Source: Lysobacteraceae bacterium (GTDB lineage: Bacteria > Pseudomonadota > Gammaproteobacteria > Xanthomonadales > Xanthomonadaceae). From it: a stretch of DNA of 5,568 nt. The stretch lies in assembly GCA_003505795.1 (NCBI GenBank), contig DNXT01000461.1, positions 1-5,568 of the forward strand, given 5' to 3'. The position numbers and the translations under genes are program-made. Below, one piece after another: positions 1 to 5,568 of this stretch (within the stretch, counting starts at the first letter, position 1; each line of letters begins with the position of its first letter). The notes beneath the pieces were generated by a model that made no database searches, was not told where the DNA came from, and saw only the letters and a program-made list of their open reading frames with translations.

Positions 1-2198
1 GCCGCCTGGTCCAGGTACTGGATCGTGGTGGTGCCATAGTTGATGTAGTCGTCGAGCTGCATCGCGAACACGCCGAACGACAGCAGTGCACGCGGTGCGA
101 AGTACCACTCGATCGACGCGTCGTAGTTGGTGGAGACGATCGGGTCCAGCTGCGGGTTGCCGCCGCTGCCGGTGTGGGTCAGGTCTGCCAGCGACAGCGA
201 GCCGGCCAGCGCCGAGTAGTCCGGACGGGTCATGGTCTGCGACACCGCGAAGCGCGCCACCAGGTCGTCGGACAGGTTGAACTTGATGTTGGCGCTGGGC
301 AGCAGGCGGTTGTAGTCGTTGTTCTCGGTGATCGGCAGGTAGTCGCCGAAGGCCGAGCCGGTCACCGCGCCGGGGACGCCCGAGTCCAGCGGCAGCGCCT
401 GGTTGTAACGTACCTTGGTCTTGGTGCTGACGTAGCGCAGGCCGAAGTTGCCGCTCCACGCTTCGCCGGCGAAGTTGGCCTGGACGTAGGCCGCGCCGAT
501 CTTCTCCTTCACTCCGTAGACGTCGGAGAAATAGAAGCGCGAAACCGGATCGCGATTGGCGAACTGGGCGTTGATCGCGGCCAGCTGCGCCGGGGTGTAG
601 TACCAGATGCCGGTCGGGAAGCTGCCGTCCAGGTCGTTGCCGTAGTCGCCCGGGTAGGTGCCGCCGCTGGTCGGGTAAGCGGACAGGTCGGTCCAGTTGC
701 CGGTCGGGCCCTGGGCGATCTCGAAGTCGTTGCGACGCTCATGCTCCGAATAGCGCACGCCGAAGTCGAAGCTGCTGAGCACGCCGTCGGTCCCGCCGAA
801 CAGCTCGCCGTCGGCCGCGAACCAGTGTTCCTTGTCGGTCACGTCGATGGCCTGACCGCCGAAGATCCAGCCCGAGCCGAGCATCTGCGTCGCCGGGGTG
901 TTGACGCCACCCAGGTTCCAGTCGATCGGATCGCCGAGGCCGCCCATCGACCAGCTGGCGCCGCCGTTGGGTGCGAGGCCGGTTTCCAGCACGTCCTGGG
1001 TCGGGCTGCTGCCCTGGCCCTTGGTGGTGCCGGCCTGGAACTTGAAGCCGAGGATGTCCGAGGCCTGCCAGTCGGCGTCGAGGGTGACGTACTTGGACTC
1101 GGACGACGCGCCCGGGCGCGAGATCATGTCGTACACGCCGTAGGGCGTGGCCGGCGTGCCGGTGGTGGGCGCGTAGGTGGCCTGGGTCAGCACGCCGTTC
1201 CTGACCACGTAGCCCGGCTGCGGTGCCTGCGAGTCGGCGAACTGGCTCGTCCACAGCATGTAGTTGCGGTTGTAGTTGTCCGCTTCCAGCTTGGAGTAGA
1301 ACGCGTTGAGGTTCAGGCTGAGGGTGTCGGTGGGCTTGACCTGGATATCGACCACGCCGCCCTTGCGCTCGCGCTCCTGCTCGAAGAAGGTCGCGCCGAG
1401 CAGGTTGGGGTAGTACACGCCGGCGAGATCCGGGTTGGTGGCGGTCACCGGCGCATCGGCGCCGATCTGGCCATAGCCGCCGACCACTTCCTGGCCGTCG
1501 CGACGCAGGCTGCGCTTCTCGTAGAAGCCCTGCACCATCACGCCGACGTTGTCGGCGTCGTTCTTCCAGTTGAGCAGGCCGCTCACCTGCGGCTTGGTCT
1601 CGTCCGGCAGGTCGGAGTAGGCGGCGCCGAGCGAGACCTCGGTGGTCAGCGAGTCGGCGAACTGCAGCGGCTTGCGGGTGATGATGTTGACCGAGCCCGC
1701 GCTGCCGCCTTCGACCAGCTTGGCCTCGGAGGTCTTGTGCACCACCACCTGGTCGACGATCTCGGATGGCAGCAGCGAATAGCTGACGCTGCGGCCGACG
1801 TTGGCGACCTGGCTGAGCACGAACCAGTCGCCGGTGCCGATGGTATGGCCGTTGACCAGGGTCTGGGTCAGGCTGGGGTTGGTGCCGCGCAGGCTGACGC
1901 GGTCGGCTTCGTCGAAGGCGCCCTCGCTGGCGCTGGACGAACTGATGTTGACGCCGGGCAGCTCGCGCAGGGTGTCGGCGACGTTCTTCGCCGGCAGCTT
2001 GCCGATGTCCTCGGCTGTGACCACGTCGACGTGCGACTGCGATTCACGCTTGGTGTCCAGCGACTTCTCCATGCTGCCGCGGATGCCGACCACCTGGATG
2101 GTGTCCAGGTCGATCGCCTGGCTCGCGTCCTGGGCATGGGCGCCGAAGGCCAGGCCGGTGACGATGGCTGCCGAAAGTACGGATTTACGGTATTTCAT
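1..2198 (-). CDS. TonB-dependent outer-membrane receptor, C-terminus beyond the window
   Basis: This is an outer-membrane active transporter that takes a carbohydrate into the periplasm using TonB-ExbBD energy. The frame is open from the ATG at 2198 to the left edge (732 codons, no stop). Residues 1-22 form a signal peptide (basic MKYRK, hydrophobic stretch, AHA-QD cleavage). A TonB-box-like stretch (DTIQVVGIRG) lies at about 32-41. The plug follows, with DVVTAEDIGKLPAKNVADTL (58-77), LPGVNI (80-85), VSLRG (101-105) and a plug end at NIITRKPL (171-178). The rest alternates aromatic-rich strands typical of the barrel. The style matches the large Xanthomonas/Caulobacter TonB receptor family, usually about 850-1000 residues, so perhaps 100-250 residues are missing. 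A GAGGAG ribosome site at 2206-2211 is 7 nt from the ATG. It lies downstream of the kinase on the same strand and is probably co-transcribed. Context suggests a GlcNAc or chitooligosaccharide receptor (nixA-like); the substrate cannot be read from the sequence. Confidence 0.93.
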   Translation of the reverse strand, partial: MKYRKSVLSAAIVTGLAFGAHAQDASQAIDLDTIQVVGIRGSMEKSLDTKRESQSHVDVVTAEDIGKLPAKNVADTLRELPGVNISSSSASEGAFDEADRVSLRGTNPSLTQTLVNGHTIGTGDWFVLSQVANVGRSVSYSLLPSEIVDQVVVHKTSEAKLVEGGSAGSVNIITRKPLQFADSLTTEVSLGAAYSDLPDETKPQVSGLLNWKNDADNVGVMVQGFYEKRSLRRDGQEVVGGYGQIGADAPVTATNPDLAGVYYPNLLGATFFEQERERKGGVVDIQVKPTDTLSLNLNAFYSKLEADNYNRNYMLWTSQFADSQAPQPGYVVRNGVLTQATYAPTTGTPATPYGVYDMISRPGASSESKYVTLDADWQASDILGFKFQAGTTKGQGSSPTQDVLETGLAPNGGASWSMGGLGDPIDWNLGGVNTPATQMLGSGWIFGGQAIDVTDKEHWFAADGELFGGTDGVLSSFDFGVRYSEHERRNDFEIAQGPTGNWTDLSAYPTSGGTYPGDYGNDLDGSFPTGIWYYTPAQLAAINAQFANRDPVSRFYFSDVYGVKEKIGAAYVQANFAGEAWSGNFGLRYVSTKTKVRYNQALPLDSGVPGAVTGSAFGDYLPITENNDYNRLLPSANIKFNLSDDLVARFAVSQTMTRPDYSALAGSLSLADLTHTGSGGNPQLDPIVSTNYDASIEWYFAPRALLSFGVFAMQLDDYINYGTTTIQYLDQA

Positions 2199-2205
2199 GA
2201 TGTCT

Positions 2206-2211
2206 CTCCTC
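2206..2211 (-). promoter_or_regulatory. Ribosome binding site of the TonB receptor
   Basis: GAGGAG reads on the minus strand 7 nt before the ATG at 2198. It fixes this start, which also gives a well-formed signal peptide. Confidence 0.8.
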
Positions 2212-2213
2212 AT

Positions 2214-2226
2214 CAATCAATGATTG
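2214..2226. repeat. Short perfect palindrome in the receptor leader
   Basis: CAATCA-A-TGATTG has 6-bp perfect arms around one base and sits just upstream of the receptor's ribosome site. It is an AT-rich patch in GC-rich DNA. It could be a weak mRNA hairpin or a protein site. It does not match the TGACAACG operators in the divergent region. The rest of the 126-bp gap (2199-2324) shows only a 5-bp GC hairpin (2229-2243) with no T-run, so I see no terminator between kinase and receptor, and no convincing promoter. Confidence 0.35.
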
Positions 2227-2324
2227 TCCGGCGTTTGCCGCCGTTGCCGTTGTGTTTGCGTTCCGGCCCTCCCCGACCTCGACGCGATTTCCGCCCCACT
2301 GGTGTTGCAGTTCCTTGCGCTGGC

Positions 2325-3341
2325 TTACGTCTTGTGGCCCAGGTACCAACTGGCTGCGCCGACGACGCCCAGCTGCCCGTGCTCGACCAACTTCACGGGA
2401 ATGCGTTGCAGCGCCTCGCGCATCGGTCCCTTGTCCAGGAACCGCTCCACGAAGCTGCTGCCGATCAGGAAATGACGGATCTTGGGAAGGATGCCGCCGG
2501 CCAGGTAGATGCCGCCCTGGGCGCCGTACAGCAGCGCCATGTCGCCGACCACGCTGCCGAGCAGGCCGCAGAACACCTGCAGGCTCTCCACGGCGAGCGG
2601 ATCGGCGTCGGCGAGCGCCGCGGCGGTGATGGCGTCCGGCGATGCATGCGCCGGCGCCGCGCCGCGCACCACGCACAGCGCGTTGTAGAGGTTGCGCAGG
2701 CCCGGACCGGACAGCGCCTGCTCGACCGAGACGTGGCTGCGGGTCCTGAGCATCTCCCGGACCAGCTGCATCTCCAGCTCGGAGTTGGTCGCCAGCGCCG
2801 CCTGGCCGGCCTCGGTGGCGAGCACGACCGGATGGCGGTCGGTGGGGATCCATACCGCCGCGCCGAGGCCGGTGCCGGGGCCGAGCACCAGGGTCGGCGC
2901 GCGCGGCGCCTGCGCCGGTCCGGCCAGCTGCAGCACTTCGCTGGCGTCGACGTAGGCGGCGGCGTGGGCGACCGCCTCGAAATCGTTGACCAGGTGCACC
3001 GAGTCCAGCCCGAGCTCGGCGCGGATCGCCTTCGGCGACAGCATCCACGGCAGGTTGGCGGTGATCACGGTGCCGTCCTGCAGCGGGAAGCCGGCGCTGG
3101 CGATCACGCAGTCGGACACCGCCGGGCCGTCCTTGATGAAGTCGGCGAGGATCGCGGCCAGCCCGGGATAGTCGGCGCAGCGGTACTTGCGGTAGTCCAG
3201 CACCCGGATCGGATGCGCGTCGTCGTCGCTGGCCTGCACGCGGCCGACGCGCACGTGGGTGCCGCCGACGTCCGCGGCCAGGAACGGCAGCGGGGCATGG
3301 CGCAGCAGGTCTGCCGGGGTTCGACTGGAGGTTGCAGCCAC
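2325..3341 (-). CDS. glk: Glucokinase-family hexose kinase (probable GlcNAc/glucose kinase)
   Basis: This cytoplasmic kinase phosphorylates a hexose at C6 with ATP. It is 338 residues, close to the usual ~320 for the bacterial Glk family. Motifs in order are the phosphate-binding loop LAADVGGTHVRVG (21-33), NDFEAVAHA (119-127), LGPGTGLGAAVW (153-164), ATEAGQAALATNSE (175-188), HVSVEQALSGPGLRNLY (203-219) and the adenosine-side GGIYLAGGI (276-284). Using the E. coli Glk contacts as I recall them (N99, D100, E157, H160, E187), a constant +20 offset gives N119, D120, E177, Q180 and E207. All are conserved except the His, which is Gln. The start is GTG at 3341, with AGGGAG (3347-3352) 5 nt upstream; the stop is TAA. 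It is first in a leftward pair with the TonB receptor. Xanthomonad GlcNAc regulons use Glk-type kinases (nagK-II), so the substrate may be GlcNAc or glucose. The family is secure, the substrate is not. Confidence 0.93.
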   Translation of the reverse strand: MAATSSRTPADLLRHAPLPFLAADVGGTHVRVGRVQASDDDAHPIRVLDYRKYRCADYPGLAAILADFIKDGPAVSDCVIASAGFPLQDGTVITANLPWMLSPKAIRAELGLDSVHLVNDFEAVAHAAAYVDASEVLQLAGPAQAPRAPTLVLGPGTGLGAAVWIPTDRHPVVLATEAGQAALATNSELEMQLVREMLRTRSHVSVEQALSGPGLRNLYNALCVVRGAAPAHASPDAITAAALADADPLAVESLQVFCGLLGSVVGDMALLYGAQGGIYLAGGILPKIRHFLIGSSFVERFLDKGPMREALQRIPVKLVEHGQLGVVGAASWYLGHKT

Positions 3342-3346
3342 ACTGA

Positions 3347-3352
3347 CTCCCT
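3347..3352 (-). promoter_or_regulatory. Ribosome binding site of the kinase, supports the GTG start
   Basis: AGGGAG on the minus strand lies 5 nt before the GTG at 3341. It supports this start over internal ones, which would cut into the phosphate-binding loop region. Confidence 0.75.
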
Positions 3353-3416
3353 GGGTTTCCGCGCAAGGGCCGGCGAGGGGCCGGAGGATGCGATCGAGGC
3401 CGAGTGTGGGATGGCT

Positions 3417-3432
3417 TTGACAACGATGTCAA
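3417..3432. promoter_or_regulatory. Operator 1, NagR/LacI-type palindrome upstream of the kinase
   Basis: TTGACAACGATGTCAA is a 16-bp palindrome with 7 of 8 base pairs matching and a central C-G step, where LacI-family hinge leucines intercalate. It matches TGACARCGYTGTCA, the NagR operator core as I recall it for GlcNAc regulons, at all but one position (A instead of Y). Its left end is 76 bp from the kinase start codon. Two more CAACG copies follow at 3430 and 3440, roughly one helical turn apart. Binding by the adjacent LacI-type protein is inferred. Confidence 0.72.
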
Positions 3433-3483
3433 CGGGTGGCAACGAAATTTTCGCATTTCCGTAATCCGGCGCGGCCGGGGAAA

Positions 3484-3538
3484 CCGGTCACGGCCGGCCG
3501 CGACCGCCGTTTCGGCCGTGGTTTCCAGCCGTGACCGG
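3484..3538. repeat. GC-rich inverted repeat, 11-bp perfect arms
   Basis: CCGGTCACGGC at 3484-3494 is repeated in reverse complement at 3528-3538 with a 33-bp spacer. Nested and competing with it are CACGGCCG (3489-3496) with CGGCCGTG (3513-3520), and GGAAACC (3479-3485) with GGTTTCC (3520-3526). The block lies between the two operators and is not related to them in sequence. There is no T-run, so it is not a typical intrinsic terminator. Its role is unknown. Confidence 0.6.
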
Positions 3539-3616
3539 CGTCGATGGACCCGCTCCGGGCCACCGCGGTGTTGCGATGCGGCAAGCCGATCCGGCTCGGA
3601 AGCCGGCTCGCGGAAG

Positions 3617-3645
3617 TTGACAAGCGCGGCGGCGCGTCGAATAAA
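3617..3645 (+). promoter_or_regulatory. Sigma70-type promoter of the permease gene
   Basis: A consensus -35 box TTGACA (3617-3622) is followed after 17 bp by AATAAA (3640-3645), which matches 4 of 6 positions of TATAAT. Transcription would start near 3652, inside operator 2, so repressor binding would block initiation. The prediction rests on sequence alone. Confidence 0.6.
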
Positions 3646-3646
3646 T

Positions 3647-3662
3647 GTGACAACGTTGTTCC
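3647..3662. promoter_or_regulatory. Operator 2, overlapping the permease transcription start
   Basis: The core ACAACGTTGT (3650-3659) is a perfect palindrome with a central C-G step. The left arm continues as the full TGACAACG seen in operator 1, while the right arm decays (TTCC instead of TCAC). It lies directly after the -10 box, a classic repressing position. The left arm also reads TGTGA, half of a CRP/Clp site, but no matching TCACA is present. Confidence 0.68.
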
Positions 3663-3696
3663 CAGCCAGCCGGTCGCAACGACCGGGCACAGACGC

Positions 3697-3701
3697 AGGA
3701 G
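3697..3701 (+). promoter_or_regulatory. Ribosome binding site deciding the permease start
   Basis: AGGAG lies 9 nt before the ATG at 3711 and only 3 nt before an in-frame TTG at 3705. The spacing selects the ATG. Confidence 0.7.
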
Positions 3702-3710
3702 CTGTTGCCG

Positions 3711-4997
3711 ATGTCCGCACTTACCGCCGCACCCGAGCGTTCCAGCGTGATGACGTCGATCGCCATCGTCGGCGTGCTGTTCTTCATCATCGGCTTCTTC
3801 ACCTGGATCAACGGGCCGCTGATCACCTTCGTGCGGCTGGCCTTCGACCTGGACGAGGTCAACGCGTTCCTGGTGCTGATGGTGTTCTACCTGTCCTACT
3901 TCTTCCTGGCGCTGCCGTCGTCGTGGATCCTCAAGCGCACCGGCATGAAGAAGGGCCTGGCGCTGAGCCTGTTCGTGATGGCCGGCGGCGCGGCGGCGTT
4001 CGGCCAGTTCGCCACCCAGCGCTGGTATCCCGGCGCGCTGGGCGGGCTGTTCGTGATCGGCAGCGGCCTGGCGCTGCTGCAGACCGCGATCAACCCGTAC
4101 ATCAGCATCCTCGGGCCGATCGAGACCGCGGCGCGGCGCATCGCGCTGATGGGCATCTGCAACAAGATCGCCGGGATCCTGGCGCCGATCGTCATCGGAT
4201 CGGTGGTGCTGCACGGGATCGGCGACCTGTCCGCGCAGGTGGCCGCGGCCGACGCCGCGACCAAGGCGACGCTGCTGGACGAGTTCGCGGCCAAGATCCA
4301 TGCGCCGTACCTGTTCATGGCCGCGGTGCTGGTGCTGCTGGCGGTCGGCGTGCTGTTCTCGCCGCTGCCGGAACTGAAGCCGTCGGAAGCCAACGCCGCC
4401 CCGTCCACCGGCGCCGCCGGCCGGACCAGCATCTTCCAGTTCCCGCACCTGTGGCTGGGCGTGCTGTGCCTGTTCGTGTACGTCGGGGTGGAGGTGATGG
4501 CCGGCGACGCGATCGGCACCTACGGCCACGGCTTCGAGCTGCCGCTGGACCGCACCAAGATCTTCACCTCGTTCACCCTCGGCGCGATGCTGGCCGGCTA
4601 CATCGCCGGCCTGCTGCTGATCCCGCGGGTGGTGTCGCAGGCGCGCTACCTGAGCATTTCCGCGATCCTCGGCGTGCTGTTCTCGGTCGGCGCCTACGTC
4701 AGCCACGGCTACGTGTCGGTCGGCTTCGTCGCCGCGCTGGGCTTCGCCAACGCGATGATGTGGCCGGCGATCTTCCCGCTGGCGATCCAGGGGCTGGGGC
4801 GGTTCACCGAGATCGGCTCGGCGCTGCTGATCATGGGCATCGCAGGCGGCGCGATCATCCCGCAGCTGTTCGCCGTGCTCAAGCAGCACTACGACTTCCA
4901 GCTGGTGTTCGCCGGGCTGATGGTGCCCTGCTACCTGTACATCCTGTTCTATTCCGTGCGCGGCCACCGCGCCGGGCTGCCTGCAGCGCACGACTGA
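3711..4997 (+). CDS. nagP: MFS sugar permease of the fucose/glucose/GlcNAc:H+ symporter family
   Basis: This is an inner-membrane importer carrying a monosaccharide from periplasm to cytoplasm. It has 428 residues and about 12 hydrophobic segments, with a hydrophilic mid-loop at about 218-240 (PLPELKPSEA onward) between the two six-helix halves. FucP/GluP-family signatures are FFIIGFFTWINGPLITF (24-40), the loop SSWILKRTGMKKG (70-82), LLQTAINPYISILGP (122-136), NKIAGILAPIVIG (151-163), YVGVEVMAGDAIGTYG (257-272) and ANAMMWPAIFPLAIQGLG (346-363). As aligned by eye, two FucP proton-coupling carboxylates (D46, E135) correspond to Gly35 and Gln124; E261 and D266 are membrane carboxylates that might serve instead. 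It is first in a rightward pair with the LacI-type gene, under promoter 3617-3645 and operator 2. The symbol reflects a GlcNAc reading of the locus; another hexose is possible, while the family call is firm. Confidence 0.9.
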   Translation: MSALTAAPERSSVMTSIAIVGVLFFIIGFFTWINGPLITFVRLAFDLDEVNAFLVLMVFYLSYFFLALPSSWILKRTGMKKGLALSLFVMAGGAAAFGQFATQRWYPGALGGLFVIGSGLALLQTAINPYISILGPIETAARRIALMGICNKIAGILAPIVIGSVVLHGIGDLSAQVAAADAATKATLLDEFAAKIHAPYLFMAAVLVLLAVGVLFSPLPELKPSEANAAPSTGAAGRTSIFQFPHLWLGVLCLFVYVGVEVMAGDAIGTYGHGFELPLDRTKIFTSFTLGAMLAGYIAGLLLIPRVVSQARYLSISAILGVLFSVGAYVSHGYVSVGFVAALGFANAMMWPAIFPLAIQGLGRFTEIGSALLIMGIAGGAIIPQLFAVLKQHYDFQLVFAGLMVPCYLYILFYSVRGHRAGLPAAHD

Positions 4998-5037
4998 TTC
5001 GCGCATCATGGAAGGATCAATCGCCCCGGGGCAGAGC

Positions 5038-5568
5038 ATGCGCAGGCCGACCATCAAGGACGTCGCCGAGCGCGCGAAGGTGTCGCTGAAGACCGTTTCG
5101 CGCGTGATCAACAACGAGCCGTCGGTGATGCAGGCCACGCGCGCGCGCGTGCTGCGCGCGATCGCCGACCTGGACTACGAGCCGGACCCGTCCGCGCGCA
5201 ACCTGCGCAGCGGCACCCCGTTCGTGATCGGGCTGGTCTACGACAACCCCAACCCGTACCACATCATCGGCGTGCAGAACGGCGTGCTGGCGGCCTGCCG
5301 CGAGACCGGCTTCGGCCTGCAGATCCATCCCTGCGACTCGACCTCGCCGATGCTGGCCGAGGAACTGGCCGAGTGGGCGCAGCGCTCGCGCCTGGCCGGG
5401 CTGGTGCTGACCGCGCCGATGTCCGAGCGGCCGGAGCTGCTGGCCGGGCTCAACGCGCGCGGGATCAAGACGGTGCGGATCATCGCCGCCACCGACGACC
5501 CGGGCGACGGCCCGTGCGTCTACATCGACGACCGCGATGCCGCCTACGAGATCACCGAGCACCTGATC
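5038..5568 (+). CDS. nagR: LacI-family transcriptional repressor, C-terminus beyond the window
   Basis: This is a sugar-responsive DNA-binding repressor, probably the local regulator of both transcription units. The window holds 177 residues of a usual ~340. The N-terminal helix-turn-helix is RPTIKDVAERAKVSLKTVSR (3-22), with recognition residues L17 and K18 where LacI has Y17 and Q18. The hinge is PDPSARNLRSG (49-59), with L56 at the position of the LacI leucine that intercalates at a central CpG. The periplasmic-binding-protein-like core begins at about 62 (FVIGLVYDN) and is cut at about DDRDAAYEITEHLI. The frame is intact to the edge. The ATG at 5038 places the HTH at the usual distance. 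An in-frame ATG at 5008 would add ten unstructured residues and leave 10 nt after the permease stop; neither has a strong ribosome site (GGGGCAG before 5038 is weak). No terminator separates it from the permease, so an operon is likely. NagR identity is inferred from locus and operators. Confidence 0.88.
   Translation, partial: MRRPTIKDVAERAKVSLKTVSRVINNEPSVMQATRARVLRAIADLDYEPDPSARNLRSGTPFVIGLVYDNPNPYHIIGVQNGVLAACRETGFGLQIHPCDSTSPMLAEELAEWAQRSRLAGLVLTAPMSERPELLAGLNARGIKTVRIIAATDDPGDGPCVYIDDRDAAYEITEHLI

Larger units (their letters stand above)
3342..3710. promoter_or_regulatory. Divergent control region between kinase and permease
   Basis: These 369 bp contain no credible gene and drive transcription both ways. 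From left to right: the kinase leader (3342-3416, GC-rich); operator 1 (3417-3432); an AT-rich patch with the small palindrome CGAAA-T-TTTCG (3443-3453); a GC-rich inverted-repeat block (3479-3538); the permease promoter (3617-3645); operator 2 over its presumed start site (3647-3662); and the permease ribosome site (3697-3701). Frames crossing it are antisense or shadow frames of the flanking genes. I could not find a convincing -10 box for the leftward promoter; operator 1 itself supplies a TTGACA on the minus strand, but the hexamer 18 nt on (CACACT) is poor. Confidence 0.75.

Noticed and set aside
2229..2243. Possible intrinsic terminator between kinase and receptor
   Set aside because: Stem is only 5 bp with a 5-nt loop and no following T-run on the minus strand.
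174..3464. 1096-codon plus-strand open frame across the receptor and kinase genes
   Set aside because: It is antisense to two well-recognised genes, is low in complexity (Val, Gly, Ala, Arg, His rich), has no domain I recognise, and arises because GC-rich codons leave few stops on the opposite strand.
3646..3661. CRP/Clp site beginning TGTGA
   Set aside because: Only one half-site matches; the second half (TGTTC) departs from TCACA, and the segment is better explained as operator 2.
3705..3710. TTG start two codons before the permease ATG
   Set aside because: Only 3 nt from the AGGAG ribosome site, too close; the ATG at 3711 has suitable spacing.
2185..3720. 511-codon minus-strand frame across kinase and both gaps
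   Set aside because: Frame-shifted shadow of the kinase; Pro/Arg-rich with no family resemblance.
3404..5089. 561-codon plus-strand frame overlapping the permease
   Set aside because: Frame-shifted shadow of the permease with Arg-rich, domain-free sequence; it would begin inside the control region, upstream of the promoter.
3429..5138. 569-codon minus-strand open frame opposite the permease
   Set aside because: Composition is Arg/Gln/His/Asp-rich shadow coding, it crosses the regulatory region, and the plus strand encodes a clear MFS permease there.

Overview
The window is GC-rich, chromosome-like DNA whose protein styles point to a xanthomonad (Xanthomonas, Stenotrophomonas, Lysobacter or a close relative) of the Gammaproteobacteria. 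The main clue is a TonB-dependent receptor of the Xanthomonas/Caulobacter-expanded type next to a sugar kinase, a FucP-type sugar permease and a LacI-type regulator. I see no tRNA, rRNA, CRISPR array, insertion sequence or phage gene. The genus call is inference from protein style and gene order; no database was searched.

Layout: positions 1-2198 (minus strand) hold a TonB-dependent outer-membrane receptor whose C-terminus runs off the left edge. A 126-bp gap follows, then a glucokinase-family kinase at 2325-3341 (minus, GTG start). A 369-bp divergent control region (3342-3710) separates this leftward pair from a rightward pair: an MFS sugar permease (3711-4997) and a LacI-family repressor (from 5038, C-terminus cut by the right edge).

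How it fits together: the parts form a carbohydrate-utilization cassette of outer-membrane import, inner-membrane import, cytoplasmic phosphorylation and local repressor control. The control region carries two similar palindromes built on TGACAACG/CGTTGTCA. One lies 76 bp upstream of the kinase start. The other lies just downstream of a good promoter (TTGACA, 17 bp, AATAAA) driving the permease. Both have the central C-G step expected for LacI-family operators and closely resemble the NagR operator described for N-acetylglucosamine (GlcNAc) regulons of Shewanella and xanthomonads. The best reading is therefore a GlcNAc/chitooligosaccharide uptake locus (nixA-like receptor, kinase, nagP, nagR). 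The GlcNAc assignment is inference; another hexose is possible. Deaminase (nagB-II) and deacetylase (nagA) genes would be expected just right of the window.

The most notable details are the paired operators at near-integral helical spacing, a glucokinase-type enzyme with Gln where E. coli glucokinase has a glucose-contacting His, and an 11-bp perfect inverted repeat between the operators that the repressor model does not explain. The system is of a known kind rather than wholly new.
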